Shown here: positions 62,690 to 64,000 of the stretch, piece after piece
Layout: every line of letters begins with the position of its first letter
How positions within the stretch are numbered: the stretch's first letter is position 1
Source of the DNA: Mucilaginibacter jinjuensis
GTDB lineage: Bacteria > Bacteroidota > Bacteroidia > Sphingobacteriales > Sphingobacteriaceae
DNA length: 64,000 bases
Reading direction: 5' to 3'
Assembly: GCF_028596025.1 (NCBI RefSeq)
Contig: NZ_CP117167.1
Location: 1,178,001-1,242,000 of the forward strand
Notes under the pieces: model-generated
The model's input: only the letters and a program-made list of their open reading frames with translations
Told to the model about the DNA's origin: nothing
The model's database searches: none
Program-made: the position numbers and the translations under genes

Positions 62690-64000
62690 ATGACGAAATT
62701 CAACCGAGATCTCCGCCTGGGCTATGGTATTTCCATCCTGATCGTATTGGTGGTTATGCTGGTGTCCTATCTCATGCTGCAGAACTTATTGCAAACCGAC
62801 CGCGCGGTGGAGCAAGGTGCCCTGTCCATGCAAAGACTTGAAAAAGTGCTTTCAGTGATGAAAGACGCCGAAACCGGGCAACGGGGGTATCTCCTCAGCG
62901 GCCGCAGCAATTTTCTGGAGCCTTACAATGGAGCTTACACGCAGGCTATGTCGCTTACCGGCGATTTAATAAAGCAAACCGCAGGTAATAAAGTCGAGCA
63001 GGATCAGATTCGCGCGGTACTTGCCCTATTGCAGAACCGGCTGCCAATCTTTGCCCAACTGGTTGCGAAGAAACAACGTGGAGAAGCGATCACGCCGGCC
63101 GATATGGATGCCGGGAAATCAGCGATGGATGCATTGCGCCAAAGCGTTGCAAGAGCCGAAAATTACGAACAAGATATCCTGGCCCAGCGCAGGCGTTCGT
63201 TAAACCACTACGTTACCCTTGCGCCGCTGTTTCTTTTATTGGCTGCACTGACGGCCATTGTTGTTACCTGCTATTCTTACCGGAATGTGGTCAGCAACTA
63301 TCGTGACCGGGAGCGGTTGACCGGGGAAATACAGATCAGAGAAAGGCTGGCGCAGGACCTAAATGAAGAACTGAGCGCAGCGAATGAAGAGATAACTGCG
63401 GCCAATGAGGAGCTCATCGCCATCAATGAGGAACTGCTCGAAGCGCGGGAAGATCTTTCAAACACGAACGATTCGCTTGAGCGCAAAGTCACTGAACGCA
63501 CCCGGGCGCTGCAGGACAGCAAGCAGGAAGCCCAGGCGCTAAATGAAGAACTGACCGCTATGAACGAAGAAATGGCGGCAACGAATGAGGAACTGACGGC
63601 CAGCAATGAGGAGTTGGCCGAAAGCAGAGAGCAGTTGCAGGTCATGCTGGACGAGCTGAATGTAGCCCATGAATATAGCGTTAAGCTGGCTTCCATTGTC
63701 GAATCTTCGGATGATGCCATCATCGGCAAGAACCTGAAAGGCATCGTCACCAGCTGGAACCGGGGAGCCGAGCAGATCTTTGGGTACACCGAGCATGAGA
63801 TTGTCGGCAAGTCTATACTAACCTTGATTCCGGAAGATCGGCAGCATGAGGAGCCGATGATCCTGGGCAAGCTGCGGAATGGCGAAAAGATCGATCATTA
63901 CGAGACCGTACGCCGCAGGCAGGATGGCCGGCTGATCCACGTAGCCCTCACGATATCGCCGATACACGATAAAGAAGGCCGGGTTATCGGCGTATCCAAG
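62690..64000 (+). CDS. CHASE3-PAS sensor protein, truncated by window end
   Basis: An open frame from ATG 62690 (or one codon upstream) to the window edge, 437+ residues. TM1 is at about 11-31. A periplasmic CHASE3 domain follows, with the hallmark DAETGQRGYLLSG near residue 65, then TM2 at about 180-200. A long coiled coil has repeated NEEL/NEEI heptads (about 215-325), and a PAS domain begins about 335 (KGIVTSWNRGAEQIFGYTE). A histidine-kinase core is expected beyond the edge. A TATTTTTG -7-like box lies at 62658-62665. Confidence 0.82.
   Translation, partial: MTKFNRDLRLGYGISILIVLVVMLVSYLMLQNLLQTDRAVEQGALSMQRLEKVLSVMKDAETGQRGYLLSGRSNFLEPYNGAYTQAMSLTGDLIKQTAGNKVEQDQIRAVLALLQNRLPIFAQLVAKKQRGEAITPADMDAGKSAMDALRQSVARAENYEQDILAQRRRSLNHYVTLAPLFLLLAALTAIVVTCYSYRNVVSNYRDRERLTGEIQIRERLAQDLNEELSAANEEITAANEELIAINEELLEAREDLSNTNDSLERKVTERTRALQDSKQEAQALNEELTAMNEEMAATNEELTASNEELAESREQLQVMLDELNVAHEYSVKLASIVESSDDAIIGKNLKGIVTSWNRGAEQIFGYTEHEIVGKSILTLIPEDRQHEEPMILGKLRNGEKIDHYETVRRRQDGRLIHVALTISPIHDKEGRVIGVSK

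Noticed and set aside
1..64000. A dedicated anti-phage or CRISPR system
   Set aside because: No cas, restriction, toxin-antitoxin or known defence gene set was recognised.

Overview
The window looks like a chromosome segment of a Bacteroidota member, most likely family Sphingobacteriaceae and close to Mucilaginibacter or Pedobacter. This is inferred from gene content: two SusC/SusD outer-membrane uptake loci, each led by an ECF sigma factor and a FecR anti-sigma factor; STN-bearing SusC proteins; several DUF4369/TlpA thiol-disulfide oxidoreductases; and promoters with the TAnnTTTG -7 box. No rRNA gene, complete tRNA gene, CRISPR array or complete insertion sequence was seen.

Layout. 0.5-3.5 kb: small unknown genes, an alpha-oxoamine synthase and a TetR regulator. 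3.6-11.5 kb: a two-component system (kinase and OmpR-type regulator, overlapping by 4 bp) followed by two transcription units. One carries two TlpA-like proteins and a frameshifted acyltransferase; the other an S41 peptidase and an alpha/beta hydrolase. Both are preceded by the same unusual element: three RTTAAC units spaced exactly 11 bp apart, with a TAG(T/C)TT core at the same distance. I read this as the regulator's operator. 12-20 kb (minus strand): sigma/FecR/SusC/SusD with a glycerophosphodiester phosphodiesterase. 20-24.3 kb: a decayed NAD(P)-binding gene, an AraC regulator with an SDR, and a GH30 glycosidase. 24.6-37.4 kb (plus strand): sigma/FecR/SusC/SusD, a Prc-like tail-specific protease and three DUF4369-TlpA proteins, the middle one broken.

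37-46 kb is a mosaic of small genes, broken genes (Lrp, DUF1810) and phospho-signalling proteins (a PAS kinase, a PAS protein with no ATPase domain, two lone receivers), plus Hsp20. 46-51 kb is sparse: a RiPP-precursor-like peptide, an MscS channel, lipoprotein and small ORFs, and tRNA 3'-end fragments. 51.4-54.8 kb encodes an unusual single protein joining a membrane-anchored AraC regulator to a complete MacB/FtsX-type permease. 55-62.5 kb: a beta-propeller lipoprotein, a LuxR remnant, a divergent SDR/HxlR pair, a YihY-family membrane protein, small unknowns and a uvrA remnant. The last 1.3 kb is a CHASE3-PAS sensor protein running off the edge.

Frameshifted or decayed genes are frequent, often explained by loss of one base in a short homopolymer run. 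They are either real decay or uncorrected assembly errors; sequence alone cannot decide. The strongest candidates for something new are the triple-repeat regulon, the AraC-permease fusion, the repeated pairing of S41 peptidases with TlpA proteins, and the orphan RiPP-like peptide.
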